From Candidatus Tayloriibacteriota bacterium (lineage in GTDB: Bacteria; Patescibacteriota; Minisyncoccia; Phycocordibacterales; SIBU01): a stretch of DNA of 35,634 nucleotides. The position numbers and the translations under genes are program-made. The stretch lies in NCBI GenBank assembly GCA_009695005.1, contig SIBU01000008.1:1-35634 (forward strand). The letters run 5' to 3'. The first letter of the stretch is position 1; each line of letters starts with the position of its first letter. Of the stretch, positions 1 to 8,931 are shown one piece after another. The notes beneath the pieces are model-generated. The model was given only the letters and a program-made list of their open reading frames with translations. It had not been told where the DNA came from and ran no database searches.

Positions 1-593
1 GTATAAGGGCATCTGTCGAACTTGCATACGACCGTACCGTGATTGTTACCACCGAGCATACCACGGGAGCAGGAGCGATAATTGGTGACAAGATTGTGAC
101 ATCACTGCTTCTAGTCGCAAATGTGGAAGAATTGTTTGTCCGCTTTCGTAAGGGAAAAAAAATGCCGGCATTTGTCACAAGGCGAGACCACAATACGAAT
201 CTAGCCGAATTGGTGCCAGCAAACAGATGCCTTTCGGCCGAATCTCGAAAGGAACCACTCGCCTCAACACCATCTCCAAGAATTGGAAGAATCGGAGCAA
301 TTGGCGATCCCCTCCTGATTACCGATGTAGGCAAAGGTGTCCCGTCAGTGAAAGTTGCCGGTACCAAATACGTTACCATTCTTGCCGAGCTTCGTTGTGA
401 CCTTTGGAGGATCAAAGCATTTGCTCCACATGGGCTGATTGGGGGTAGTATCTGGAATATAGAAGGTCAGTTCATGGGTGTGGCCATTGGAGAGAAGATT
501 CCTTCACCTTTTGAGCAGGAGAGAGATCCAGCTGATAGAAGTGTGTACTTTATTCCGAGCGAAGAAGTAATGGACTTTGTGGAAACAAACTGA
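1..593 (+). CDS. Degenerate trypsin-like (S1/HtrA-like) serine protease homologue, 5' end probably truncated by window edge
   Basis: ORF track gives 39..593 from a GTG, but the frame is open to base ~3 (IRASVELAYDRTVIVTTEHTTGAGAIIGDKIVTSLL...). Trypsin-like spacing: TGAGAIIGD..IVTSLLLVANVEEL; GLIGGSIWNIEGQFMGVAIGE resembles the GxSGGPlxnxxGxvvGi motif. The expected His and Ser positions are not His/Ser. Confidence 0.5.
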   Translation, partial: IRASVELAYDRTVIVTTEHTTGAGAIIGDKIVTSLLLVANVEELFVRFRKGKKMPAFVTRRDHNTNLAELVPANRCLSAESRKEPLASTPSPRIGRIGAIGDPLLITDVGKGVPSVKVAGTKYVTILAELRCDLWRIKAFAPHGLIGGSIWNIEGQFMGVAIGEKIPSPFEQERDPADRSVYFIPSEEVMDFVETN

Positions 594-598
594 AAGCA

Positions 599-626
599 CC
601 CCTCCGGTTAGTCGAAGGGGTTTTTA
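599..626 (+). terminator. Rho-independent terminator
   Basis: CCCCT(599-603)...AGGGG(616-620) followed by TTTTT, just after the stop at 593. Confidence 0.75.
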
Positions 627-775
627 TATGTAATAGTTGATTAGTTTTAGATTTGAAAAAGACTGGGTAAATGTCTTGTCGTTGGCCATGAGTATTCCTT
701 ATCAGACGGCCAGCTATTATTATCCCTGCTGGAGCACAGCACAATGTTGTAAACATTTCTTAGTCAGTACAGAAA

Positions 776-803
776 AGTAAAAACTCGCCATTATAGCGAG
801 TTG
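776..803 (-). terminator. Rho-independent terminator (minus strand)
   Basis: AACTCGC(783-789)/GCGAGTT(797-803), with T-run on the minus strand, just beyond the minus ORF end at 819. Confidence 0.65.
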
Positions 804-818
804 TAACTGCAATTGTCG

Positions 819-1580
819 TCAGTAGAATTTGTGAGCGCATACTCTGACACCGAACCTCCGTTCGGTAACTTTTAGAAGTAAGTTGGAATCCAGATCATTG
901 TCAACGAACATCAGTTCGTCAAGAGTGAACGCCCCGTCCAAAATCATAGAGCTCATCACACACCAATGTGTGAGTACCTCCCACATCTTGGTAAAGGTTT
1001 GTACTGGATTTGGATACGCAATAAAATATTCGCCAGTCGCGACAGAGCGTACGACGGGAATGGTGCACTCCATCAACATGCCAGGCTCCGGTGACAGAAC
1101 TTGAATCTCATAGTGTGGATTTGTTGGAACTGAATGCCCAAATTTAAAATAAAATGTTCCAAGGTCCAATGCCAGCTGGTCCATTCTTTCACGCCTATGA
1201 GCACAAACGCGGAAGTCGGAAACCTTAAGCGGTGACTGTACAGATATTCCGTATTGCATATTTTTTATCCTAAAGTTCGGGTTACTGTTGAAAACTTGAA
1301 TAAGAGTATACGGTTGGAGAAATCTGTCAAGATAAGTGGAAATACTTAATGTTGGATTTGACAGGATAACAACATGTCTGGGGACACATCTATTCCATGA
1401 GTTTTTCTGCTTCATATCTAAATTAGGAACTTGCTGTCCTAGATTAGAGAATTGACTCAGCGTTGCTTGACAAAATCGTAGTCTAGCGTTAATTTTACGG
1501 TCGATACAAATCAGCTCTTTGATGCGAATATAGTCCTCGTCTACGTAGACGAATGGTCTGAAACCGCTGATTTTGAGCAT
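819..1580 (-). CDS. Hypothetical protein (start uncertain; ATG at 1580, 1415 or other)
   Basis: The 342-aa ORF is cut back to MLKISGFRPFVYVDEDYIRIKEL... because its upstream part overlaps a better-supported plus ORF. A downstream minus-strand terminator supports it. Confidence 0.5.
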   Translation of the reverse strand: MLKISGFRPFVYVDEDYIRIKELICIDRKINARLRFCQATLSQFSNLGQQVPNLDMKQKNSWNRCVPRHVVILSNPTLSISTYLDRFLQPYTLIQVFNSNPNFRIKNMQYGISVQSPLKVSDFRVCAHRRERMDQLALDLGTFYFKFGHSVPTNPHYEIQVLSPEPGMLMECTIPVVRSVATGEYFIAYPNPVQTFTKMWEVLTHWCVMSSMILDGAFTLDELMFVDNDLDSNLLLKVTERRFGVRVCAHKFY

Positions 1581-1596
1581 AAATTGGAGGCAGTAA

Positions 1597-1944
1597 ATGA
1601 GAAGAAGTAAAACAGAACAGGAGTTGTTGGGAGAAATTACGGTGCAAAAGACAAACGTCGCGAGACTCAATATGGCTATCGCGGCTCTCGAACAGGAATA
1701 TGAAAAAGTCCTGGCCGAGGCGAGGAAACTGAGGGACGAGAACACAGTGATCAAGAGTGAGTTGACCTCGGCAAGGCATGACATCGCCGCTCTCAAGTTA
1801 AATGAGAAAACTCTGGAAAACCGGGTTATCGAACTGAAAGCAAACATGTTTGGCCTTCATACCGCTTACCAGTGGGGACTTCGGATCGCCAATGAATCTC
1901 GCTGCGGTCATGATGATAATCGACCCCCCTACGAAGGCTCTTAA
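1597..1944 (+). CDS. Small coiled-coil protein
   Basis: ATG preceded by GGAGG. Heptad-like Leu/Glu/Lys-rich sequence (LNMAIAALEQEYEKVLAEARKLRDENTVIKSEL...). Terminator downstream at ~2013. Confidence 0.65.
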   Translation: MRRSKTEQELLGEITVQKTNVARLNMAIAALEQEYEKVLAEARKLRDENTVIKSELTSARHDIAALKLNEKTLENRVIELKANMFGLHTAYQWGLRIANESRCGHDDNRPPYEGS

Positions 1945-2011
1945 GGGGTCTCAGGACCACCTCAACGCCTTCAGGAGCTCCCCACTAATTCTAAATATGG
2001 AACCCACACCA

Positions 2012-2045
2012 ACCACAGCCTCACGCTGTGGTATTTCTTTTATCA
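2012..2045 (+). terminator. Rho-independent terminator
   Basis: CCACAGC ctcac GCTGTGG followed by a T-rich tract. Confidence 0.65.
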
Positions 2046-2220
2046 ATTTAGACTATCGTGATTTACTTTCATACTCTATATTCAGAATGTTCTTCAAGTC
2101 GTCGGTGAATATTCTGATTGAATATGTTGTTGACTCGCGCTCATTGATTAAACGTAATTTTTGAAAGGGTTAACTGGAATTATTCTCGCATTGACTACTA
2201 ACTGTTTTATCTAAAAATTA

Positions 2221-2242
2221 AAAAACCCATAATAATATGGGT
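2221..2242 (-). terminator. Rho-independent terminator (minus)
   Basis: ACCCAT(2225-2230)/ATGGGT(2237-2242) with T-run on the minus strand, next to the GNAT stop. Confidence 0.7.
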
Positions 2243-2252
2243 CAAAACTTTA

Positions 2253-2585
2253 CTACTTAAAATCCATTCGGAACTCGGTTCCGTAGTCGCGAAAGCCGAG
2301 ACGAAGGTACCAGTCGTGTACTAGCTGTCTTGTCCCGTCATCTCGACTTGTCGCAATGAGCTTGTAACACTTTTCCGTCTTTGTTCGCTCTAGAATTTGG
2401 TCAAGTAGTTCGCGTCCGGCCCCTGTTCCTCTGCTCGCGCTCTCGACGTGGACATCTTCAAGTAGACCGAATGGAGTGTCGTGAAGGTCGTTTTTTAGGA
2501 CGTACAGGTAAGCTCGAGCGACCTCGATTCCACTCCGTTCAATTGAGAACCTAATTCCTTTTGCGATGAACTCATGTGTTTGCAT
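2253..2585 (-). CDS. GNAT family N-acetyltransferase
   Basis: LEDVHVESASRGTGAGRELLDQI (motif A, R/Q-x-x-G-x-G/A) and WYLRLGFRDYG (motif B). Confidence 0.85.
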   Translation of the reverse strand: MQTHEFIAKGIRFSIERSGIEVARAYLYVLKNDLHDTPFGLLEDVHVESASRGTGAGRELLDQILERTKTEKCYKLIATSRDDGTRQLVHDWYLRLGFRDYGTEFRMDFK

Positions 2586-2796
2586 ATTTAGTCTCCATGA
2601 TTTGTACTATAAAAAGTGCAGAAATGTTACTTGGAATTTGATAATATGTTCAGCACATGTAACAAAGGTGGACATATTCAATGTGAAATGATATGGTTTC
2701 AACCGACTTAAACGGTTCTTTGCCAGTTATAATAAGTGTTATCCGTGTGGGAAATGCATATTTGTGTTGTCGTAGAATCAAACACCCAGGAGAAAT

Positions 2797-3330
2797 ATGG
2801 CGGAAAATTCTGAACCAAATCAACGAGTGCTGTGCCTTGCTGATAGCCTACTGTATGTTAATTTGGGTTATTGGGATAAACTTGCTTTGAGTCCTATCAC
2901 GGCTGAGCTGAAGGCCACAGGTGTCATGAATGAACATGAGAGACGCATGTTCATGCTCATGCAAAGGTTTCACAGATCAGCTTATGATTGCGCGAACGAG
3001 GCAGTCAGCATTAAGCTCGAGCATTTGCAAATACATTCGCGGGCAACGATGAGTGGTGAGGCCGTACACGAAAATCACTCATGTGACATATACAACATGA
3101 AGATCAAGTTGATCTTAGACAATCAGTCAGCCCATGAAGAAAGAAAGAGGTGTCTAAGTAAAATATTAGCGTACACGCTTGCTTTCGAGTATGGAATCAC
3201 CGGAAACTTCACATTAGCTTTCTTCTATGGCGGTGAATTTGTAGCTACAGCGACGGATGATCAGCTGGATATACCTCCTAAAGGTCCGAGTTTGATTCAG
3301 CTTCTATGCATGCTGGAAAAAATACAGTAG
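2797..3330 (+). CDS. Hypothetical protein (177 aa)
   Basis: ATG after CCAGGAGAAAT (SD-like). Long ORF. No family recognised. Confidence 0.6.
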   Translation: MAENSEPNQRVLCLADSLLYVNLGYWDKLALSPITAELKATGVMNEHERRMFMLMQRFHRSAYDCANEAVSIKLEHLQIHSRATMSGEAVHENHSCDIYNMKIKLILDNQSAHEERKRCLSKILAYTLAFEYGITGNFTLAFFYGGEFVATATDDQLDIPPKGPSLIQLLCMLEKIQ

Positions 3331-3501
3331 TACATTCCAAATTATAACAGCAGCAGTCTTCCTCCTGACACAAAGCTCTGTGGAGCGTATGTGATCTCAC
3401 GTCGCACTGACAACAGAGATTCTGACTGAAGTGCCTGCACCAATGACAACGCTAAACATTCGTCATCTACAACGCAACTCTTGTTCAAATCCTATATAGA
3501 A

Positions 3502-3537
3502 ACCGCAATGATTCCAAATCTTTGCGGTATTTTTATT
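3502..3537 (+). terminator. Rho-independent terminator
   Basis: ACCGCA(3502-3507)/TGCGGT(3523-3528) then TATTTTTATTT. Confidence 0.55.
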
Positions 3538-3690
3538 TAAAAAACGGAACCTGCTCCACTATTCTGAATAATTACGACTAGAAACCAAAGTTTGTTGCCC
3601 TGTTGTTTTTAAAGTTAAGGTATATTTTTTTGATCAAACTTGTTAAGAATAAATGTGCTAAACTTGCAGAAGTGATTTGGCAGGGGTGTT

Positions 3691-3744
3691 ATGACACTTA
3701 AAAAGCTTGCTATGCAACACAGGTTGGCTTGGTTCAACAGTTGA
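3691..3744 (+). CDS. Possible 17-aa mini-ORF (MTLKKLAMQHRLAWFNS)
   Basis: ATG after GGGGTGTT. Followed immediately by an 18-bp palindrome and a terminator. Coding status speculative. Confidence 0.25.
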   Translation: MTLKKLAMQHRLAWFNS

Positions 3745-3762
3745 AGAAGGAGCGCTCCTTCT
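3745..3762. repeat. Perfect 18-bp palindrome
   Basis: AGAAGGAGC|GCTCCTTCT, directly after the TGA of the mini-ORF. Confidence 0.85.
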
Positions 3763-3792
3763 GATTGCCGGCCACCACAGTGCTTGGTCAAA

Positions 3793-3830
3793 AGCCCGCC
3801 GAAGTACTTCGACGGGCTAACATATTTTCT
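3793..3830 (+). terminator. Rho-independent terminator
   Basis: AGCCCGcCGAAG ta CTTCGaCGGGCT (3793-3818) followed by a T-rich stretch. Confidence 0.6.
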
Positions 3831-3864
3831 GATATAATTTCATTATTAATATAATTTATTTAGA

Positions 3865-4305
3865 ATGAAAACTGTCACGCCATTTTTATGGTTCAACACT
3901 AACGCAGGTGAAGCGGCTATTTTTTATACTTTAATTTTTAAAAATTCAAGAATTATCAGTCAAAGTATTATGATGATAACTTTTGAACTTGAGGGTCAGA
4001 AATTCATGGCTTTAAATGGTGGAATCGACTTCCCTTTCACTGAAGCAATTTCCATTTATGTTGATTGTGACACACAGGAAGAAGTTGATGAATTATGGAC
4101 AAAACTTTCTGAAGGAGGAAGTTCTGGTAAGTGTGGTTGGCTTAAGGATAAGTTCGGTCTTTCTTGGCAGATTATTCCCAAAGCTTTAAGTGAATTGTTA
4201 AACGGTGATGATACCGACAAAACAGAACGGGTGATGGAAGCAATGCTTCAAATGACAAAAATCGAAATTGACACATTAAAGAAAGCTTATAACGGAGGGC
4301 AATAA
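3865..4305 (+). CDS. VOC family protein (PhnB/3-demethylubiquinone-9 3-methyltransferase-like), short variant
   Basis: VTPFLWFNTNAGEAAIFYTLIFKNS; FELEGQKFMALNGG; FPFTEAISIYVDCDTQEEVDELWTKLSEGG; CGWLKDKFGLSWQIIPKAL. Confidence 0.88.
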   Translation: MKTVTPFLWFNTNAGEAAIFYTLIFKNSRIISQSIMMITFELEGQKFMALNGGIDFPFTEAISIYVDCDTQEEVDELWTKLSEGGSSGKCGWLKDKFGLSWQIIPKALSELLNGDDTDKTERVMEAMLQMTKIEIDTLKKAYNGGQ

Positions 4306-4489
4306 TTAATCCCTGAAATATAATTATATGAATGATGATTTGATACTCGTCGATCATGATGATAAACAAAGAACCTGTTAGTTATAAATGGATAGAAATT
4401 CCTCTACTTAAAAGTGATATGGCTAGTAATCCGAAAATATACAGTGTCTGGATTACAGTTTGTTTAGAAAAAGTAATAGAATATTTAAA

Positions 4490-4657
4490 ATGGAATCAAA
4501 AAGAATAATTTGGATTGGTATGGCGATTGGATCTGCGATTGGAGGTTACATTCCTAACTTGTGGAACGCCAGTCTATTTTCTTTTTCATCAATAATTTTA
4601 ACTGCGGTCGGTGGTGTAATTGGTATTTGGATTGGTTACAGATTTACTAATTGGTAA
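4490..4657 (+). CDS. Small glycine-rich membrane protein
   Basis: MESKRIIWIGMAIGSAIGGYIPNLW...AVGGVIGIWIGYRFTNW: two hydrophobic segments with glycine-zipper-like spacing. Start chosen inside ORF 4460..4657. Confidence 0.55.
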   Translation: MESKRIIWIGMAIGSAIGGYIPNLWNASLFSFSSIILTAVGGVIGIWIGYRFTNW

Positions 4658-4719
4658 GTTTTAATTATCGAATTGATTTCTGTGGTACAATTTCGCTATT
4701 ATAAATAATAAAAAAATAT

Positions 4720-4782
4720 ATGGCAAAAGGAAATGACTCTCGAAAAAAGGAGACCAAGAAACCGAAGAAAAATAAGAAATAG
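4720..4782 (+). CDS. 20-aa lysine-rich micropeptide (MAKGNDSRKKETKKPKKNKK)
   Basis: Complete ATG-TAG frame, directly followed by a strong terminator at 4789. Confidence 0.45.
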   Translation: MAKGNDSRKKETKKPKKNKK

Positions 4783-4788
4783 TAAAAC

Positions 4789-4824
4789 ACCGTCGCAACC
4801 TAAATGTTGCGGCGGTTTTGTATT
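4789..4824 (+). terminator. Rho-independent terminator
   Basis: ACCGTCGCAAC(4789-4799)/GTTGCGGCGGT(4806-4816) + TTTTG. Confidence 0.75.
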
Positions 4825-4835
4825 AGAGCACACAA

Positions 4836-5489
4836 CTATAGGTCTGGTAGTGAAAAATTCCTTAATATTTCAATATCTCTTTCTATGACATTGTCAGTAA
4901 TTTCTTCAGGTTTGACCGAAGCTAAGGAAAATATAGATATTTCAAGCTGAGTTAATGAAGAAAATATTTTTTCTCGATAAACTGTATCATTGTAACGAAT
5001 TTTATGTGCATATCGAATTCTTCCCTCATCCAATCTTCCTCTTATAGATACCACCGCGGTTGGTGTTACTCTGCAATCTGAGTATGAAGCAATTTTATAC
5101 TCCAAAACTTTACTGTTATTTACTTCGTCTAATTTACTAAATCCAAAATGTTCAATAATTGAAATCACATCGTTATCCAATCCTATTTCTTTTGCAATTA
5201 GAATGTGTGCTAAATTCTCATCGGCTCCGTATTTTAAGATAAATTCGTCCTTTATTCTTGACCAATATGGAACACCTTCATGTCTGTAGGACTCAGGAAA
5301 CATTGTTAAATCAAATTTAATAATGTTACCCATATCGTGAAATAAGCAGGCTAAAATTACCCTGTCAGGGTCAACCGGAACACTTAAATGCTCACAGATA
5401 TACTTACCTACTGCTGCAACTCTAATTTGGTGGTCCTGTAGTAATGGCAAAATATTGTAGTGGCGATATATATCCTTGAGGAGGCGCAT
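4836..5489 (-). CDS. HD domain-containing protein (putative phosphohydrolase)
   Basis: Upstream His (LLQDHQIRVAAVGKYI) and ILACLFHDMGNIIKFD (HD motif). Confidence 0.8.
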   Translation of the reverse strand: MRLLKDIYRHYNILPLLQDHQIRVAAVGKYICEHLSVPVDPDRVILACLFHDMGNIIKFDLTMFPESYRHEGVPYWSRIKDEFILKYGADENLAHILIAKEIGLDNDVISIIEHFGFSKLDEVNNSKVLEYKIASYSDCRVTPTAVVSIRGRLDEGRIRYAHKIRYNDTVYREKIFSSLTQLEISIFSLASVKPEEITDNVIERDIEILRNFSLPDL

Positions 5490-5492
5490 AAA

Positions 5493-7094
5493 TTAATAGA
5501 CATCGTCCTGCTTTTCTTTAAGGAACGAAACAAATGCATCGGAGAAGTTTAAAACAAATTTAAATGGTGTTTCTATGATGAAGTCTAAAATAAATACAAA
5601 TAGATTTATCGAAGAAAATTTCCTGGACAACCATTTTCCAGTTTTAATTATAGGTAGGGCAAAAAGATTGAACATAATACCAAAAATCTTGTCGTTTTCC
5701 TGCGTAACTTTCCATTTGTTTGCACTGTGTCTGATTCTTAAGGCGAAGTAACTGATAAGTGCCAAAAAACACAAGAACAGGAATATACTGACTATGCTGA
5801 AGTTAAACTTGAACAAAGAAACAATAATTACACCGAATACAATCATAAACAAAAATACGTATAAACAGTAGAAAAGCACAGTAAATATGCTAACTGTGAT
5901 AGGCGGAATTCTTATTAGTTTTCCACTCTCACTGGTGATAATTTTCTCAACTCCCTGTAGGATTTTCTTGGTATTTTCATCTCCAAGTTTTCCCACAGTT
6001 AATGTCATAAACATCAAGACTATCGGATGAACTAAAACATTTGTTGCAATCGGAATATACTCTATTTCTTTAATTACATATATTTGATATGGAACTTCCA
6101 TTGCAAGAGCGATGACAATTTTTGTACAAAAAATATACAACACAGCACGAACAGCACTACTTCTAGCCTTGGAAAATTGGTGCTTATAATTTTTCTCCAG
6201 ATAATCCTTGATAAATCTTTCACGCATCTCTGGATCAGAAATTACACGCTCTGATTCTGCGCCGTACGCATGCACAAGCTCCCTTATAATTGAAAAATAG
6301 ATTGCATGATTGTTAAGTTTGGGTATCAATTTTAAACTTAAAGGGTTTTCAAGAGAAGCTTGAATTGAGTCTAAAATATTTGGACAAGTTGGACCAATAT
6401 TTTGAATTTGGGCAATATCAGTTTGGCCAACCCATGTCGGATTATGCTTGTTCCAGAGTTTATAACGCAAAGCCTCATCATCACTGTTCAGTAAACTTCT
6501 GTAACACGCTATATTTACTTGAGTGGGCACTTCACTTTGAGAGAACTGCAAATCACTGACTCGAACGTCATCTGCAACTGTAGCGAAAAAAGCGTCAGCC
6601 ACAAAATCATCCTCGTTTCCTGAAAAAAAGAAAGACTCGATTTCGCTACTCATAATGCTCAATATGGCATTACGGTATTTAGGCATTTTGGGGAGTCCTT
6701 CAGGTAAAGATTGCACAAGGGTGATGTACTTAGAGACAATTGTATTCAATTCCTCGATTGCCTTTTCGGGTATTGAGTTGTTGGCTAGATATCGTCCTGC
6801 AATGAGCTCTTGCACCAAAGACATCCCGATCGCATCGTTTCCACCTTCAAATACAATTTTTCTCTTTGCAATTCGCTCAATCGCACTACGTCTTATGTGT
6901 CTTTCATCCTTATAGTCAACCAGGTATCTAACCTTTTCATAGAGAGCACCGGCCTTCTCTGTAATCCTGTTTACGTTAATGAGTGAATCACCATTTGTAG
7001 CTGTAATATGAGCCTTTTTTTGGCTTTTAAGCTTCTCAGTAAGGGCCACTATTGATGGTGATAACATGCCAAAATAATACCAGATTTCTGGCAA
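5493..7094 (-). CDS. Hypothetical protein with soluble N-terminal half and several C-terminal TM segments
   Basis: 533-aa ORF, 3 nt upstream of the HD gene (likely operon). Hydrophobic stretches e.g. ITVSIFTVLFYCLYVFLFMIVFGVIIVSLF. Start could be ATG at 7070. Confidence 0.75.
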   Translation of the reverse strand: MPEIWYYFGMLSPSIVALTEKLKSQKKAHITATNGDSLINVNRITEKAGALYEKVRYLVDYKDERHIRRSAIERIAKRKIVFEGGNDAIGMSLVQELIAGRYLANNSIPEKAIEELNTIVSKYITLVQSLPEGLPKMPKYRNAILSIMSSEIESFFFSGNEDDFVADAFFATVADDVRVSDLQFSQSEVPTQVNIACYRSLLNSDDEALRYKLWNKHNPTWVGQTDIAQIQNIGPTCPNILDSIQASLENPLSLKLIPKLNNHAIYFSIIRELVHAYGAESERVISDPEMRERFIKDYLEKNYKHQFSKARSSAVRAVLYIFCTKIVIALAMEVPYQIYVIKEIEYIPIATNVLVHPIVLMFMTLTVGKLGDENTKKILQGVEKIITSESGKLIRIPPITVSIFTVLFYCLYVFLFMIVFGVIIVSLFKFNFSIVSIFLFLCFLALISYFALRIRHSANKWKVTQENDKIFGIMFNLFALPIIKTGKWLSRKFSSINLFVFILDFIIETPFKFVLNFSDAFVSFLKEKQDDVY

Positions 7095-7236
7095 TTATCC
7101 AAATATTATTGTGGGTAACAAATTAGTTATATTTTGCCCTACAGCGCTTTGGAAAAACGTCATTCTAAGTTAAAATATATTTATATTTCCCGGTTTATTC
7201 TAATTATTTCGGCCTATTTTAAGTTTTATAGTTGAC

Positions 7237-8310
7237 ATGAATAAGTTTTTACAGAAAATAAAACGTCACGGCAGTTCCCTATCGTTCATAGCAGGTTTTG
7301 CCTGGGACAATATAATGTTGTCTAGAATAGATCACTTGCTAGCAAACGTACTGCTTGGTTTGTATCTTTTGCTGTCCGCCATGAGCATAATTGGTCTTAA
7401 CGCTCCAGTTGGCGAGAATTTTCGTGGACGCATAACTGAAAGGTACTCAAAATGGCTTCCATTTATTTTGCAATTTTGTTTCGGTAGTTTGTTCAGTGCA
7501 TATCTCGTGCTTTATACTAGAAGCGCCTCACTTTCATCAGACTGGCCATTTTTACTTTTTCTGGGATTTCTTGTGATCAGCAATGAGCTGTTTCGTAAAA
7601 GATATTTTTCAATTACTTTACCCTCAAGTATTTTTTTTGTTGTCTTATTTTCATATAGTATTTTCTCTATGCCAATTTTGTTCGGCAACATTAGCGACAA
7701 AATTTTTGTTTTTAGCGGTTTGTTAAGTTTCGGTGTTTTTGTGCTGTTTTCGTTTGTTTTGTTTAAAGTCGCTCCGGAAAAATTTAAAACATCTGGATTA
7801 AGATTATATGCTACTGTAACAGGACTTTTCATATTATTTAATCTGGCATATTTCAGTGGTTTTATTCCTCCGATTCCAATCTCGATCAAGGAAATAGGTG
7901 TTTTTCACCTTGTAGAACGCAATACTGATGGTAATTACACCCTAAGTTTCGAGCCATCAAAATGGCATTACATTTTTAGTGGAACCTCGAAAATTTATAA
8001 CAGATTACCTGATGAGCCCGTGTATTTGTGGAGTTCAATTTTTGCTCCAACAAAATTTAATTTACCGATTTTCCACCGCTGGCAGCATTTTGACGAGTCT
8101 TCTCTTAGTTGGAAAACTACGGACTTACTTCAATTTACTGTTGTCGGAGGCCGAGATGAAGGTTTTCGTGGTTACACAGTTAAAGCAAAAGTTTACCCGG
8201 CTAAGTGGCGTGTCGACGTTGAAACTTTGCGAGGCGATTTAGTGGGCCGTTTTGATTTTGAGATAATTGACAATCCCCTACGCAACCATCTTTTGGTGGA
8301 AAGAAGATAG
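7237..8310 (+). CDS. Membrane protein with C-terminal DUF2914-like domain
   Basis: Multiple TM segments, then FHRWQHFDESSLSWKTTDLLQFTVVGGRDEGFRGYTVKAKVYPAKWRVDVETLRGDLVGRFDFEII, matching my recollection of DUF2914. Confidence 0.75.
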   Translation: MNKFLQKIKRHGSSLSFIAGFAWDNIMLSRIDHLLANVLLGLYLLLSAMSIIGLNAPVGENFRGRITERYSKWLPFILQFCFGSLFSAYLVLYTRSASLSSDWPFLLFLGFLVISNELFRKRYFSITLPSSIFFVVLFSYSIFSMPILFGNISDKIFVFSGLLSFGVFVLFSFVLFKVAPEKFKTSGLRLYATVTGLFILFNLAYFSGFIPPIPISIKEIGVFHLVERNTDGNYTLSFEPSKWHYIFSGTSKIYNRLPDEPVYLWSSIFAPTKFNLPIFHRWQHFDESSLSWKTTDLLQFTVVGGRDEGFRGYTVKAKVYPAKWRVDVETLRGDLVGRFDFEIIDNPLRNHLLVERR

Positions 8311-8370
8311 TATTTACTTAGTTAATATATTTCAAATGAACTATCGCTACGTGTGATAATTGATTAAGGT

Positions 8371-8928
8371 TTATTTATTATAGTTTCTCAAGTGTAAAAG
8401 CATAAGCAAGACGAGGAAAAAAAACGCCGTAACAGACATCATAGGAATAGTCACAAAACCGAACTCAACAAAATATCTTACTGAACAGGAAGCTCCTCCA
8501 ACAACATCACAAGAAGGCAGTACACTGGAATCAATTGATTGCCCATAAAAGTGGTAACCGGCGATTACTGTCCCAATTATGGACAGTGCTAAGCAGTACA
8601 GATCGGCATCCCTTGTTTTTTTCCATAATGCAAGACCTAAAATCACAAATTGTGGATAGAGAAAAATTCTTTGTATCCAACAAAGTTCACAGGGTATATA
8701 TCCAATTACCTCGGAATATATAAGACTGATTAGTACTGATGCCGAAACTATCAGAAATCCGATAATTAAAGATTTCTCTTTAAAATAGTCGAGAATGAAA
8801 CTTTTCTCAGAACTTTTAGAGAAAAATCTATCCTTGATCATCATGCCAACTATACAAATAACGCTGATCAGTAACAAAATTGTTCCGAAAGACGTACTAA
8901 GATTTAAGTATTGTGTAAATTGCTCCAT
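8371..8928 (-). CDS. Disulfide bond formation protein B (DsbB/BdbC family)
   Basis: Multi-TM; YIPCELCWIQRIFLYPQ (CxxC in conserved context) and second Cys pair SSVLPSCDVVGGASCSV. Confidence 0.88.
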   Translation of the reverse strand: MEQFTQYLNLSTSFGTILLLISVICIVGMMIKDRFFSKSSEKSFILDYFKEKSLIIGFLIVSASVLISLIYSEVIGYIPCELCWIQRIFLYPQFVILGLALWKKTRDADLYCLALSIIGTVIAGYHFYGQSIDSSVLPSCDVVGGASCSVRYFVEFGFVTIPMMSVTAFFFLVLLMLLHLRNYNK

Positions 8929-8931
8929 AAA

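Noticed and set aside
1850-2164. Plus-strand 104-aa ORF overlapping the coiled-coil gene
   Set aside because: Frame overlaps 1597..1944 and runs through the terminator at ~2013; composition not protein-like.
3440-3500. TTGTTCAAATCC resembling a tRNA T-loop
   Set aside because: No matching acceptor, D-arm or anticodon stem could be folded around it.
3630-3664. Promoter for the 3691 mini-ORF (TTGATC / TGCTAAACT)
   Set aside because: Spacer is 23 nt (or 13 nt with TTGTTA), outside the acceptable range.
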